Shown in pieces: positions 7,136 to 13,458 of a stretch of 13,458 bases of DNA. The stretch comes from JAZDLC01 sp043802345 (GTDB taxonomy: Bacteria > Planctomycetota > B15-G4 > JADJEK01). The DNA is taken from NCBI GenBank assembly GCA_043802345.1, contig JAZDLC010000413.1, positions 1 to 13,458 of the forward strand, read 5' to 3'. The position numbers were made by a program, and so were the translations under genes. The first letter of the stretch is position 1; each line of letters begins with the position of its first letter. A model generated the notes under the pieces. That model had not been told where the DNA came from and did not search any database. It was given only the letters and a program-made list of their open reading frames with translations.

Positions 7136-8200
7136 ATGAAGAGGATTACTTTGAAGCTTTATATGTTCACACTCAGCCTGCTCACGATGGGCCTTTGCGT
7201 AAACGCTCAGTCTCAGGTTCTGCCCCACCAGGCCACCAAGGCACAGACTCACCAACTCCTGTCCGGATCCGTGATCAGCTCCGGTAGCGGAGTCAATGAT
7301 GTCCCGCCCCGGGAGCTCCTGTCCGGAACCGTCATCGGCGCCGGATCCGGCGCGACCGGCATCAACCCGATCGGGATCCCCTTGCCTCCGCTCGCCGCAA
7401 CCTCGGCCATTGTCCCGGTCGCCGGCGTCAATAGCTGGGACTCTCAGGGCGACTCGGACAACGAGTGGCTCTTCGACGGCACCGGTGGTACGGGATCCAA
7501 CCTGACCGCGCTTTCCTGGGACGTCACCTTCATGACTCTCGGCGCCAGCTGGATGTCCGAATCCACGATCTACTTCGATGGATCCGATCAGGACGGGAGC
7601 GGCGTCTATCTGACTCCCGGAGTCGGGTTCGGCTCTACCGGCACAGGCACCTTCAGCAGCGGCGGGGTCATCGACCTGACCGACGCTGGTGTCGGCGACG
7701 TCCCGGTGCTGGCGGACGGCTTGATCCACATGGAGTTCTTCGAGTCGTTCGATGACGTGTCGAACGCGATCGACGGCACCTTCACCGCCGGCGACGTCAC
7801 TCTCTTCTACGACTCGTCATGCGGCGCCGTCGCCGCCTTCGGCTCGGCCTGCCCCGGCAACGGCGGCTTCCTGCCGGTCCTCTCGGTCGATGGTTGCCCG
7901 CAGGTGGGCCTGCCGCTGACCGTAGAGGTGAGCGATTGCGAGGGTGGAGCCCCCTGGTTCATGCTCTTCTCGTCGACCACAGGGTCCATCCCCCTGCCCG
8001 GCGGCTGCACGCTGGATCTCGCGGCTGGATACGTTGTCCAGTACCTGGGGCTTCTGCCGGGCGCGGGAGCGGGAGGCGGATCGTCCACCTTCATCGCCAC
8101 GCCGGTGGTGGCGAACAACGTCTACGCGCAGTGCGTCATTCAGGACAGCACGGCCGGACTCATCACCACGAACGGTCTGAATGTGACCGTCAATCCTTAG
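7136..8200 (+). CDS. Secreted protein of unknown function with planctomycete-style C-terminal domain
   Basis: No function is recognised. The 354-residue product has a clear signal peptide (MKR n-region, hydrophobic 9-22, likely cleavage after Ala24), then two 20-residue tandem repeats at 41-60 and 61-80. A Gly-, Ser-, Asp-rich region at about 98-228 follows, with alternating beta-type pattern (SWDVTFMTL, STIYFDGSD, IHMEFFESFDD), perhaps a jelly-roll. Residues 229-354 start with FGSACPGNGGFLPVLS and end with TNGLNVTVNP; this domain, with six cysteines (229, 239, 254, 268, 291, 333), resembles C-terminal domains I associate with many planctomycete exoproteins. No lipobox, cell-wall anchor or catalytic motif was seen. 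The ATG at 7136 has a modest GGAGAG about 11 bases upstream; a second ATG at codon 10 would shorten the signal peptide. It is monocistronic, ending in a strong terminator. Confidence 0.85.
   Translation: MKRITLKLYMFTLSLLTMGLCVNAQSQVLPHQATKAQTHQLLSGSVISSGSGVNDVPPRELLSGTVIGAGSGATGINPIGIPLPPLAATSAIVPVAGVNSWDSQGDSDNEWLFDGTGGTGSNLTALSWDVTFMTLGASWMSESTIYFDGSDQDGSGVYLTPGVGFGSTGTGTFSSGGVIDLTDAGVGDVPVLADGLIHMEFFESFDDVSNAIDGTFTAGDVTLFYDSSCGAVAAFGSACPGNGGFLPVLSVDGCPQVGLPLTVEVSDCEGGAPWFMLFSSTTGSIPLPGGCTLDLAAGYVVQYLGLLPGAGAGGGSSTFIATPVVANNVYAQCVIQDSTAGLITTNGLNVTVNP
7256..7375 (+). repeat. Two tandem 60-base repeats inside the secreted-protein gene
   Basis: CTCCTGTCCGGA recurs exactly 60 bases apart (7256 and 7316), in frame. 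At protein level, LLSGSVISSGSGVNDVPPRE is followed by LLSGTVIGAGSGATGINPIG. The start of each unit is well conserved and the end has diverged, which suggests an old in-frame duplication in the linker behind the signal peptide. Confidence 0.8.
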
Positions 8201-8226
8201 AGCGCGAGTGCGCCTGAGCGTTTGAG

Positions 8227-8268
8227 AAGACCGGGGCCGCGCGTCAGCGCGGCCCCGGTCTTTCTTTT
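8227..8268 (+). terminator. Strong intrinsic terminator
   Basis: A perfect 16-base-pair stem (8227-8242 with 8247-8262) and a GTCA loop are followed directly by TTTCTTTT. It lies 27 bases after the stop of the secreted-protein gene. On the other strand the A/T tail is weaker, but it could also slow transcripts from the convergent glycosyltransferase gene that ends at 8306. Confidence 0.93.
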
Positions 8269-8305
8269 GACACCGCGCAACCTGTCTATCGCCTGCCCGG
8301 GGGAA

Positions 8306-9079
8306 TCACATTCCCGGGATGGGGCTCTTCTTCAGCTCTTCAGCGGTGAAGGTGCCGACTCCCGGAAGGAAGACCCGCAGGGCTTCCGGGAGCTGGTTCA
8401 CCTCTCGCTCCAGGGAGAGGAAGTCGTCCGGGCGGCCGTGAAGCACGCGCACTCGCGTGGAGAGGGTGGCGGGGCGATTGGTCCGCAGGTTGAACTCGGT
8501 CGGCAGGACATAGGTGTGGACCCGGCTCTCGTACAGCGCCTGCTGCAGGGCCGCCTGGTCCTGTCCCGGCCGCGGGAACGACTTCCGCTGCTTGCGGTAG
8601 ATCCGCAGCCACTCCCGGAAGACCTTCTGCACCGCCCGGCAGTTCCGAAAAGCCATCACTCCGGAGTTCGGCTGGGTGAAGCAGTCCGGCACGCCGGGAG
8701 GCTGCCACCTTTCTTCCGCCACGCTGCCGTCCTTGTTGCGAGTCCTCGTGTACCGCTGCGGCGCATGAACGTAGGCGAACTCGACACTGTCCAGCAGCTC
8801 GAACAGCTCGCCCAGATCGCCACAGACGTGCGTGTCGGTATCGAGATAGATGGTCCGCTCGTACGGGATGGCCAGCAGGCCTTCCACCTTGTCGATGAAG
8901 CTGTACCGCGGACGTTCCAGAACCACCCTCTCGTCGAGAGTCCCGCCCCCGTACTCCCGGTCGACCACCGCGGAGACATGGGCCGACGGCATCGCCCCCC
9001 GCAGGCTGGCAACCGCGGCCTCCAGCTCTCCGTGGTAGGAGCTTCCTGTGGCCACGAAGACGAATCCGGTCTGGCTCAT
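8306..9079 (-). CDS. Glycosyltransferase, GT8-like GT-A fold
   Basis: A probable retaining glycosyltransferase that uses a nucleotide sugar and a divalent metal. Seen in the 257-residue product: an N-terminal FVFVATGSSYHGELEAAVASL strand-helix, the DxD metal site Asp80-Thr-Asp82 in YLDTDTHV, QPNSGVMAF at 136-144, GQDQAAL at 172-178 and a late RVLHGR at 211-216. This order (DxD, NSGV, DQ, HG) is that of GT8/glycogenin-like enzymes. No signal peptide or membrane helix, so it should be cytoplasmic. The ATG at 9079 is supported by a GGTGA six bases upstream (9086-9090). It is a lone gene, convergent with the secreted-protein gene and divergent from the DUF501 gene, and no other glycan-assembly gene flanks it. 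A related nucleotide-sugar transferase family cannot be excluded; acceptor and donor are unknown. Confidence 0.75.
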   Translation of the reverse strand: MSQTGFVFVATGSSYHGELEAAVASLRGAMPSAHVSAVVDREYGGGTLDERVVLERPRYSFIDKVEGLLAIPYERTIYLDTDTHVCGDLGELFELLDSVEFAYVHAPQRYTRTRNKDGSVAEERWQPPGVPDCFTQPNSGVMAFRNCRAVQKVFREWLRIYRKQRKSFPRPGQDQAALQQALYESRVHTYVLPTEFNLRTNRPATLSTRVRVLHGRPDDFLSLEREVNQLPEALRVFLPGVGTFTAEELKKSPIPGM

Positions 9080-9103
9080 CCTGTGTCACCCCCGGCCATC
9101 CGA

Positions 9104-9182
9104 CCGGTCCGGCAGCTTGCGCCATCGCATCGCGGACGCTCCGCGTCATCTCGCTCCAAGACAGTACCGCCGTCCGGACCGG
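9104..9182. repeat. Inverted repeat in the divergent GT/DUF501 spacer
   Basis: CCGGTCCGG (9104-9112) and its inverse CCGGACCGG (9174-9182) lie 61 bases apart, and each overlaps an 8-base palindrome (GACCGGTC and GTCCGGAC). A further short stem, GACGC-TCC-GCGTC, lies between them (9135-9147). In GC-rich DNA this could be chance. No clear -35/-10 pair was found for either gene in this 149-base spacer. Confidence 0.35.
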
Positions 9183-9218
9183 ATTTCGACCCGTCTTCGC
9201 GATTCAGATTCGTAGTCT

Positions 9219-9223
9219 GGTGA
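9219..9223 (+). promoter_or_regulatory. Shine-Dalgarno that decides the DUF501 start
   Basis: GGTGA sits five bases before the ATG at 9229. The competing GTG at 9220 lies inside this element and has no ribosome-binding site of its own, so the ATG is the better start. Confidence 0.6.
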
Positions 9224-9228
9224 ACCAG

Positions 9229-9729
9229 ATGCGACAGACCCACGCTGATCTCAGGACGGACATCGTGCGCGCTTGCCCGGACGGTCATCCCTTGGTCCTC
9301 AGGTGCCACCCCTTGCGACGCTCCCCCGGCCGACCGGTTCCCTTCCCGACCCTCTACTGGCTCGCCTGCTGTGAGGTGGACCGGCAGGTGGCGGAGCTGG
9401 AACGGGCTGGGTGGATCGCCCGGGTTCAGTCACGGCTGAGAACGGACGATCAGTTCCGCATGAGCGTGGCGGCGGATCATGAGTCGTACATTGAACAGCG
9501 CTGGGAGCGGCTCTCACCGGAAGAACAGGCAGACGTCCGCGCCCATGGTCTCGAGACAGACTTCCTTTCGCTGGGCATCGGCGGGATCCGGGACTTCAAC
9601 ATGGTGAAGTGCCTCCACCTCCACTATGCCCATCATCTCGCTGACGCGAACTCGATCGGCGCATGGCTCGATCAGGAGGGTCTGATCCAGCCCTGCCGTG
9701 AGACACGGCACCCCGGGGGGGCTTCCTGA
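9229..9729 (+). CDS. DUF501 family protein
   Basis: A member of DUF501, a small soluble family without an established biochemical function, known from actinobacteria (next to ppx and eno) and other phyla. The 166-residue product carries the family's landmarks in order: an N-terminal block with CPDGHPLV at 16-23, FPTLYWLAC at 39-47, a charged helical middle (EQRWERLSPEEQADV at 89-103), GIGGIRD at 116-122 and VKCLHLHYAHHLA at 126-138 followed by NSIG at 141-144. Length is normal. The conserved Cys and several His in the last block could bind a metal, but that is speculation. The stop overlaps the next gene's ATG by one base (TGATG), so expression is coupled to a membrane SGNH hydrolase rather than to the usual ppx/eno neighbours. 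Confidence 0.85.
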   Translation: MRQTHADLRTDIVRACPDGHPLVLRCHPLRRSPGRPVPFPTLYWLACCEVDRQVAELERAGWIARVQSRLRTDDQFRMSVAADHESYIEQRWERLSPEEQADVRAHGLETDFLSLGIGGIRDFNMVKCLHLHYAHHLADANSIGAWLDQEGLIQPCRETRHPGGAS

Positions 9730-10835
9730 TGGGCCAGAAACCGGACGCCGCGCCTTCCGCGAAAGCATCCTTCGGCAAGAAACTGCTGCTGCTGCTCGGC
9801 ACCCTCGTGGTCATCCTGACGCTGCTGGAAGTGGCGATGCGGGTCCGCATGAAGATGAAATACGGCCGGACCGGCAACGAGTTCTACGCCTCGGAGGTGC
9901 ATCCTGCCGCCGGCTTCCGGGTCCCACTTCCAGACCAGGAAATCGGCCCTCTCCACATCAACTCCCACGGTTTCCGCGGGCCCGAGCTGGAAACTCCGAA
10001 ACCGGGAGGCCGCGTTCGCATCGCCTTCCTGGGGGCGTCCACGACCTTCTGCGCGGAGGCGAGCAGCGACGAGAAGACCTGGCCGGGACAGCTCATCCGG
10101 ATGCTCTCGGAACGCTTCCCGATGAACGAGTTCGACTACGTCAACGGCGGCATTCCCGGAATCGGCGCGGACGAATCGCGGCGCAATCTCGAGTACAGGA
10201 TCGCGCCGCTCCAACCGGACATCATGGTGATCTACCACGCCACCAACGATCTGAGCCGCGACACCAGGCTCCTCGCGGAAAAACAGGGGTTGTTCACCGT
10301 GAAGGGCGACGAGCGCAGCTTCCTGGCCAGGATCTCCGTCACCTGGGACCTGATCGAGAAGAACCTGAAGGTCCGCGCCCGCACCCGGGCCGCCATGAAC
10401 GAAGGGGACCGCCTCCAGTTCGACGCAACCGAACTATCGGCGCAGTACCGGCAGGTCCTCACGCGTCTCGTGGAGAAGGCGAAGTCGCTCTGCGACCGGG
10501 TCGTCGTGGTGACCTTCTCCACGCGCCTGAGGAAGGAACAGAGCGCCGAGGAGCGCCTGGCCGCCTGCAACACGTCGTTGCTGTACATGCCGTACATGAC
10601 GGTCGACGGACTGCTGGCGGGATTCGCCGCCTACAACCAGGTCAACCGGGAAGTCGCGGCCGCGACCGGCAGCCTGCTGGTGGACGGCGAGGACTCGATC
10701 CCCGCGAACGAGGCGATGTTCAAGGACTCGGTGCACCTGAGCGATCTGGGGTGCGAGAAGATGGCGGCCCGGATCTTCTCACGCCTCGTGGAGGATCCGG
10801 GGTTCCTGGAGATCCTGAGAAAACGCGAGCGGTAG
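9729..10835 (+). CDS. Membrane-anchored SGNH/GDSL-type hydrolase
   Basis: A probable esterase or acyl/acetyl hydrolase of the SGNH superfamily, tied to the membrane by one N-terminal helix (about 17-37), with the catalytic domain likely outside. In the 368-residue product the blocks are in order: INSHGFRGPE at 77-86, common in this subgroup; block I FLGASTTF with nucleophile Ser104; block II glycine in VNGGIPGIG at 138-146; block III HATND with Asn173; and block V Asp333-Ser-Val-His336. The full catalytic set is therefore intact. The ATG shares one base with the DUF501 stop, so the two are co-translated. The substrate is unknown; polysaccharide or envelope O-acyl groups are a reasonable guess for anchored members of this type. 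No obvious terminator follows in the 46-base gap to the convergent parC. Confidence 0.85.
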   Translation: MGQKPDAAPSAKASFGKKLLLLLGTLVVILTLLEVAMRVRMKMKYGRTGNEFYASEVHPAAGFRVPLPDQEIGPLHINSHGFRGPELETPKPGGRVRIAFLGASTTFCAEASSDEKTWPGQLIRMLSERFPMNEFDYVNGGIPGIGADESRRNLEYRIAPLQPDIMVIYHATNDLSRDTRLLAEKQGLFTVKGDERSFLARISVTWDLIEKNLKVRARTRAAMNEGDRLQFDATELSAQYRQVLTRLVEKAKSLCDRVVVVTFSTRLRKEQSAEERLAACNTSLLYMPYMTVDGLLAGFAAYNQVNREVAAATGSLLVDGEDSIPANEAMFKDSVHLSDLGCEKMAARIFSRLVEDPGFLEILRKRER

Positions 10836-10881
10836 CTGTCCGCTGGGGTCGAGGGCGACGCCTGTCATCTGGCGGCGCGAA

Positions 10882-12789
10882 TCACTCCCGGAGCCAGGAG
10901 ACCTTCGCCACCGGCTTGGGCGAGAGCCGGTTCCCCCGGGCCGTCACTCCCTTGACATCGACGGAGCCCAGGTCGAAGACCGCCTCCTTGACCCGCTGCC
11001 TCTTGGCCGGGGCGAAGTCGATCCGCACCTGCCCCGGATTCTCGGCGGTCGTCAGCAGATCGATCCGCCCCCCTTCTCCAGGGATCAGGTGGTAGGTCTT
11101 CTCCTTGATGAACTTCTCGACCACGAACCGCTTCCCCCAGGCGATCTTGTTGCTGTCCCGGTAGACCATGCTGAAGGAGGCGCCCACCTCCTCATCGAAC
11201 AACTTGCAGTAGAGGACCTTCCCGGGCAGCAGCAGCTTGTCCACCGGACCGACGATCCGGTAGCTGCCGTCGCCCGTGATGATCAGCACACGGTCGAACT
11301 CGCTGACCACCAACTGATGCTGGCTCCCCCGCACCTTGACGCCGAAGAAGCCGCTCTCGGGATCGTGGCTCATGCGGATGTCCTGCCGGGCCACCTCCCT
11401 GCGGTCCACGTTCTCGAAGGTATCGAAGCGGGTCCGGCGGGCGAACTCCTTGCCGTACTTCTCGATGATCCCCTCGAGATAGGAGATGGTCGTCTGCTCG
11501 AGCTTGCCCAGCTTGCGCTCGACCTCCTTGATGCTCTTCTTGACCTCCCCCACGTCATTGCGGTTCTTGGCGATGTCGTACGCCGAGATCCGGCGGATGC
11601 GGATCTGGAGCAGACGTTCCACATCGTCTTCGGCCATCTCCCGCACGAAGAAGAGCGCGTGCTCCTGCATGCCGTCCCAGACTTCCTTCCGCACCGCCTC
11701 TGAGGTCTTCGCCTTCTCGATCCGCTTGTAGACCCGGTTCTCGATGAAGATCTGCTCCAGTGTCAGCCAGTGCAGACGGTCATTGAGCTGGGAAAACTCG
11801 TACTCCAGCTCCGCCCGAATCTGTTGCAGGAGTTGGTCGGTCAGGAATCCGAGCACCTGCGTGACTGTCATCTCGTCCGGACGGCCATCCCGGATCGCCA
11901 TGAGGTTGGAGGAGACCGAGACTTCGCAGTCGGTGTAGGCGTAGAGTTGGGGAATCACCTCATCGGCGTAGATGCCGCGCGAGAGGTGCACCTCGATCTC
12001 CACCCGGTCGGTGGTGAAGTCGTTCAGTGACGAGATCTTCACCTGCCCCTTCTGGGCCGCGGTCTCGATGGAGTGAATCAGGCTCTCCGTCGTGACCGAA
12101 TAAGGGATCTCCTTGATGACGACCTTCTTGTCTCCCCGCCGCTCGATCCGGGCCCGGACCCTGACCTTGCCGCGGCCGTCGTCATACTCGGACACGTCCA
12201 TCAACCCGCCCTGGGGGAAGTCCGGATAGAGGCGCGCCTCCTTTCCCTTCAGCAGATCCACCTGGGCCTTCAACAGCTCCACCAGGTTGTGCGGCAGGAT
12301 CCGGGTGGCCATGCCCACGGCGATTCCCTCGGTGCCGAGCATCAGCAGCACCGGCAGCTTGGCCGGCAGGAAGACCGGCTCCTGCTTCCGCCCGTCGTAG
12401 GATGGCACGAATTCGGTCAGCGCCTGCTGGAACAGCGTGTCCCTGGCGAGCGGAGTCAACCGGCACTCGATGTAGCGGGCCGCCGCGGCCGGATGGCCGG
12501 TCAGCAGGTTCCCGAAGTTCCCCTGGCGCTCGATGAAGTACCGCTTGTTCGCCAGCACGACCAGTGCGTCCCGGATCGCCGCGTCGCCGTGTGGATGGAG
12601 CTTCATCGTCTCGCCGATGGTGTTGGCGACCTTGTGGAACCGCCCGTCATCCATCTCGAACAGGGTTTGGAGTATTCTCCGCTGCACCGGCTTCAGGCCA
12701 TCCCGGAGATCCGGAATCGCCCGGTCCATGACCACGTACGAGGCGTACTCGATGAAGTTCTTCCGCATGAGCGGCTCGAGCTGGGTCAT
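10882..12789 (-). CDS. parC: DNA topoisomerase IV subunit A (ParC-like), short C-terminal domain
   Basis: The DNA-cutting subunit of a type IIA topoisomerase, working with the ParE-like protein encoded just upstream. The 635-residue product starts MTQLEPLMRKNFIEYASYVV; the cleavage/religation domain has GLKPVQRRIL at 31-40, HPHGDAAIRDAL at 65-76, and catalytic Tyr106 in AAAARYIECRL. Helical and coiled regions run to about 455. The C-terminal part (about 480-635, some 155 residues) is far shorter than the full GyrA beta-pinwheel of about 300 residues and has no GyrA box, which argues against gyrase and for topoisomerase IV. The ending VKGVTARGNRLSPKPVAKV resembles Bacteroidetes-type ParC. The ATG at 12789 lies 16 bases after the parE stop with a GGGGAG about nine bases away. 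An open frame extends to 12981 but overlaps parE and encodes Arg/Ser-rich nonsense, so it was not used. Confidence 0.92.
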   Translation of the reverse strand: MTQLEPLMRKNFIEYASYVVMDRAIPDLRDGLKPVQRRILQTLFEMDDGRFHKVANTIGETMKLHPHGDAAIRDALVVLANKRYFIERQGNFGNLLTGHPAAAARYIECRLTPLARDTLFQQALTEFVPSYDGRKQEPVFLPAKLPVLLMLGTEGIAVGMATRILPHNLVELLKAQVDLLKGKEARLYPDFPQGGLMDVSEYDDGRGKVRVRARIERRGDKKVVIKEIPYSVTTESLIHSIETAAQKGQVKISSLNDFTTDRVEIEVHLSRGIYADEVIPQLYAYTDCEVSVSSNLMAIRDGRPDEMTVTQVLGFLTDQLLQQIRAELEYEFSQLNDRLHWLTLEQIFIENRVYKRIEKAKTSEAVRKEVWDGMQEHALFFVREMAEDDVERLLQIRIRRISAYDIAKNRNDVGEVKKSIKEVERKLGKLEQTTISYLEGIIEKYGKEFARRTRFDTFENVDRREVARQDIRMSHDPESGFFGVKVRGSQHQLVVSEFDRVLIITGDGSYRIVGPVDKLLLPGKVLYCKLFDEEVGASFSMVYRDSNKIAWGKRFVVEKFIKEKTYHLIPGEGGRIDLLTTAENPGQVRIDFAPAKRQRVKEAVFDLGSVDVKGVTARGNRLSPKPVAKVSWLRE

Positions 12790-12805
12790 TCTGTGCGGCT
12801 CCCCA

Positions 12806-13458
12806 TCACGAGAGATCGGAAACGAGGTTCTCGATGATGAAGGTCTTGCGCTCCGGCGTGTTCTTCCCCATGAAGAAGTCGAGTGCCTTGCTGATCTCTC
12901 CCATGTTGCCCACGACCACCGGCTGCAGGCGCATCTCGTCACCGATGAATTGCGCGAACTCCTTCGGATTGATCTCTCCAAGCCCCTTGAAGCGCGTCAC
13001 CTCCGGAGACTTTATTTCCTTCAAGGCGAGATCCCGCTCCTCCTCGCCGTAGCAGTAGGTCGTCTTCTGCTTGTTGCGCACCCGGAAGAGCGGCGTCTCG
13101 AGGATATAGACATGCCCCTTGGTGACCAGTTCCTCGAAGTAGCGCAGGAAGTAGGTCAGCAGGAGGTTGCGGATGTGCATGCCGTCCACATCGGCGTCGG
13201 TGGCGATGACGACCTTGTTGTACCTGAGCCCCTCCAGGCCGTTCTCCAACCCGAGCGCCTGCATCAGGTTGTACAGCTCCTCGTTCTTGTAGACCACGTC
13301 CCGCTTCAAGCCGTGGCAGTTGAGCGGCTTGCCCCGCAGGGAGAAGATCGCCTGGGTGTAGACGTTCCGGCACTGCACCATCGTCCCGCCGGCGGAGTCC
13401 CCTTCCGCCAGGAAGATCATGCTCTCATCCCTGCGCGCGTCCCGGTCGCTCAGGTGCA
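12806..13458 (-). CDS. parE: DNA topoisomerase IV subunit B (ParE-like), C-terminal part, cut by right edge
   Basis: The ATPase subunit of the type IIA topoisomerase. Only the last 216 residues are visible; the ATP-binding and transducer domains lie beyond the right edge. The visible part opens inside the TOPRIM domain with FLAEGDSAGG, whose glutamate binds the catalytic metal. KPLNCHGLKRD, the second acidic site DADVDGMHIRNLL, GHVYILETPLFRVRNKQKT, TRFKGLGEINPKEF and a final MGKNTPERKTFIIENLV follow. The wording is closest to Bacteroidetes-type ParE, with no large insert in TOPRIM as in enterobacterial GyrB. It is followed by parC after 16 bases, so the two form an operon. The reading frame continues upstream of an internal Met (13420) to the window edge without a stop, which shows that the gene is cut rather than short. 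A GyrB identity is less likely given the partner. Confidence 0.92.
   Translation of the reverse strand, partial: HLSDRDARRDESMIFLAEGDSAGGTMVQCRNVYTQAIFSLRGKPLNCHGLKRDVVYKNEELYNLMQALGLENGLEGLRYNKVVIATDADVDGMHIRNLLLTYFLRYFEELVTKGHVYILETPLFRVRNKQKTTYCYGEEERDLALKEIKSPEVTRFKGLGEINPKEFAQFIGDEMRLQPVVVGNMGEISKALDFFMGKNTPERKTFIIENLVSDLS

Noticed and set aside
8272..8305. Attachment site or mobile-element scar after the strong terminator
   Set aside because: No direct repeats, integrase or tRNA fragment were seen; the terminator stem is explained by transcription ending.
10836..10881. Bidirectional terminator between the SGNH gene and parC
   Set aside because: The 46-base gap shows no strong stem followed by a T tract on either strand.
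12790..12981. An upstream extension of parC by 64 codons
   Set aside because: It would overlap the parE 3' end, encodes an Arg/Ser-rich shadow, and the ATG at 12789 gives the correct ParC N-terminus with a ribosome-binding site.

Overview
The window is GC-rich bacterial DNA (roughly two thirds G+C by eye), with tightly packed genes and no sign of a phage, insertion sequence, CRISPR array, tRNA or rRNA. The best guess for the source is a Planctomycetota or related PVC/FCB-type bacterium, probably from a metagenome. Three things point there: a GH172/DUF2961 enzyme, a secreted protein with a C-terminal domain that I associate with planctomycete exoproteins, and ParE/ParC proteins of the Bacteroidetes-like rather than the enterobacterial type. 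This is an inference from protein style, not a proven placement.

Layout. (1) Positions 1-4146, minus strand: a sugar-use operon read right to left. A secreted GH172 (DUF2961) glycoside hydrolase is followed by a double-ATPase sugar ABC subunit (RbsA/MglA/YtfR type) and a permease (RbsC type) cut by the left edge. The likely job is to split a furanoside outside the cytoplasm and import the released sugar. No substrate-binding protein is visible, so it should lie beyond the left edge or elsewhere. (2) Positions 4147-4378: a leader or spacer with three copies of a TACTCG/CGAGTA hexamer repeat in both orientations, a small hairpin and a four-tract G-quadruplex motif on the GH172 sense strand. (3) Positions 4379-6556, minus strand: argF then rocD, a two-gene ornithine unit (citrulline/ornithine exchange plus ornithine delta-transamination). 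(4) Positions 6557-7135: a 579-base divergent spacer with candidate promoters, a palindrome and a composite stem-loop, but no recognisable gene. (5) Positions 7136-8200, plus strand: a secreted protein of unknown function with a 20-residue tandem duplication, closed by a very strong intrinsic terminator. (6) Positions 8306-9079, minus strand: a GT8-like glycosyltransferase. (7) Positions 9229-10835, plus strand: a DUF501 protein translationally coupled to a membrane-anchored SGNH hydrolase. (8) Positions 10882-13458, minus strand: a type IIA topoisomerase pair, parE (cut by the right edge) then parC, the latter with a shortened C-terminal domain.

Nothing here looks like a complete new defence or mobile system. 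The items most worth a second look are the GH172 plus CUT2 transporter operon, the repeat and G-quadruplex leader in front of it, the unknown secreted protein, and the DUF501-SGNH coupling.
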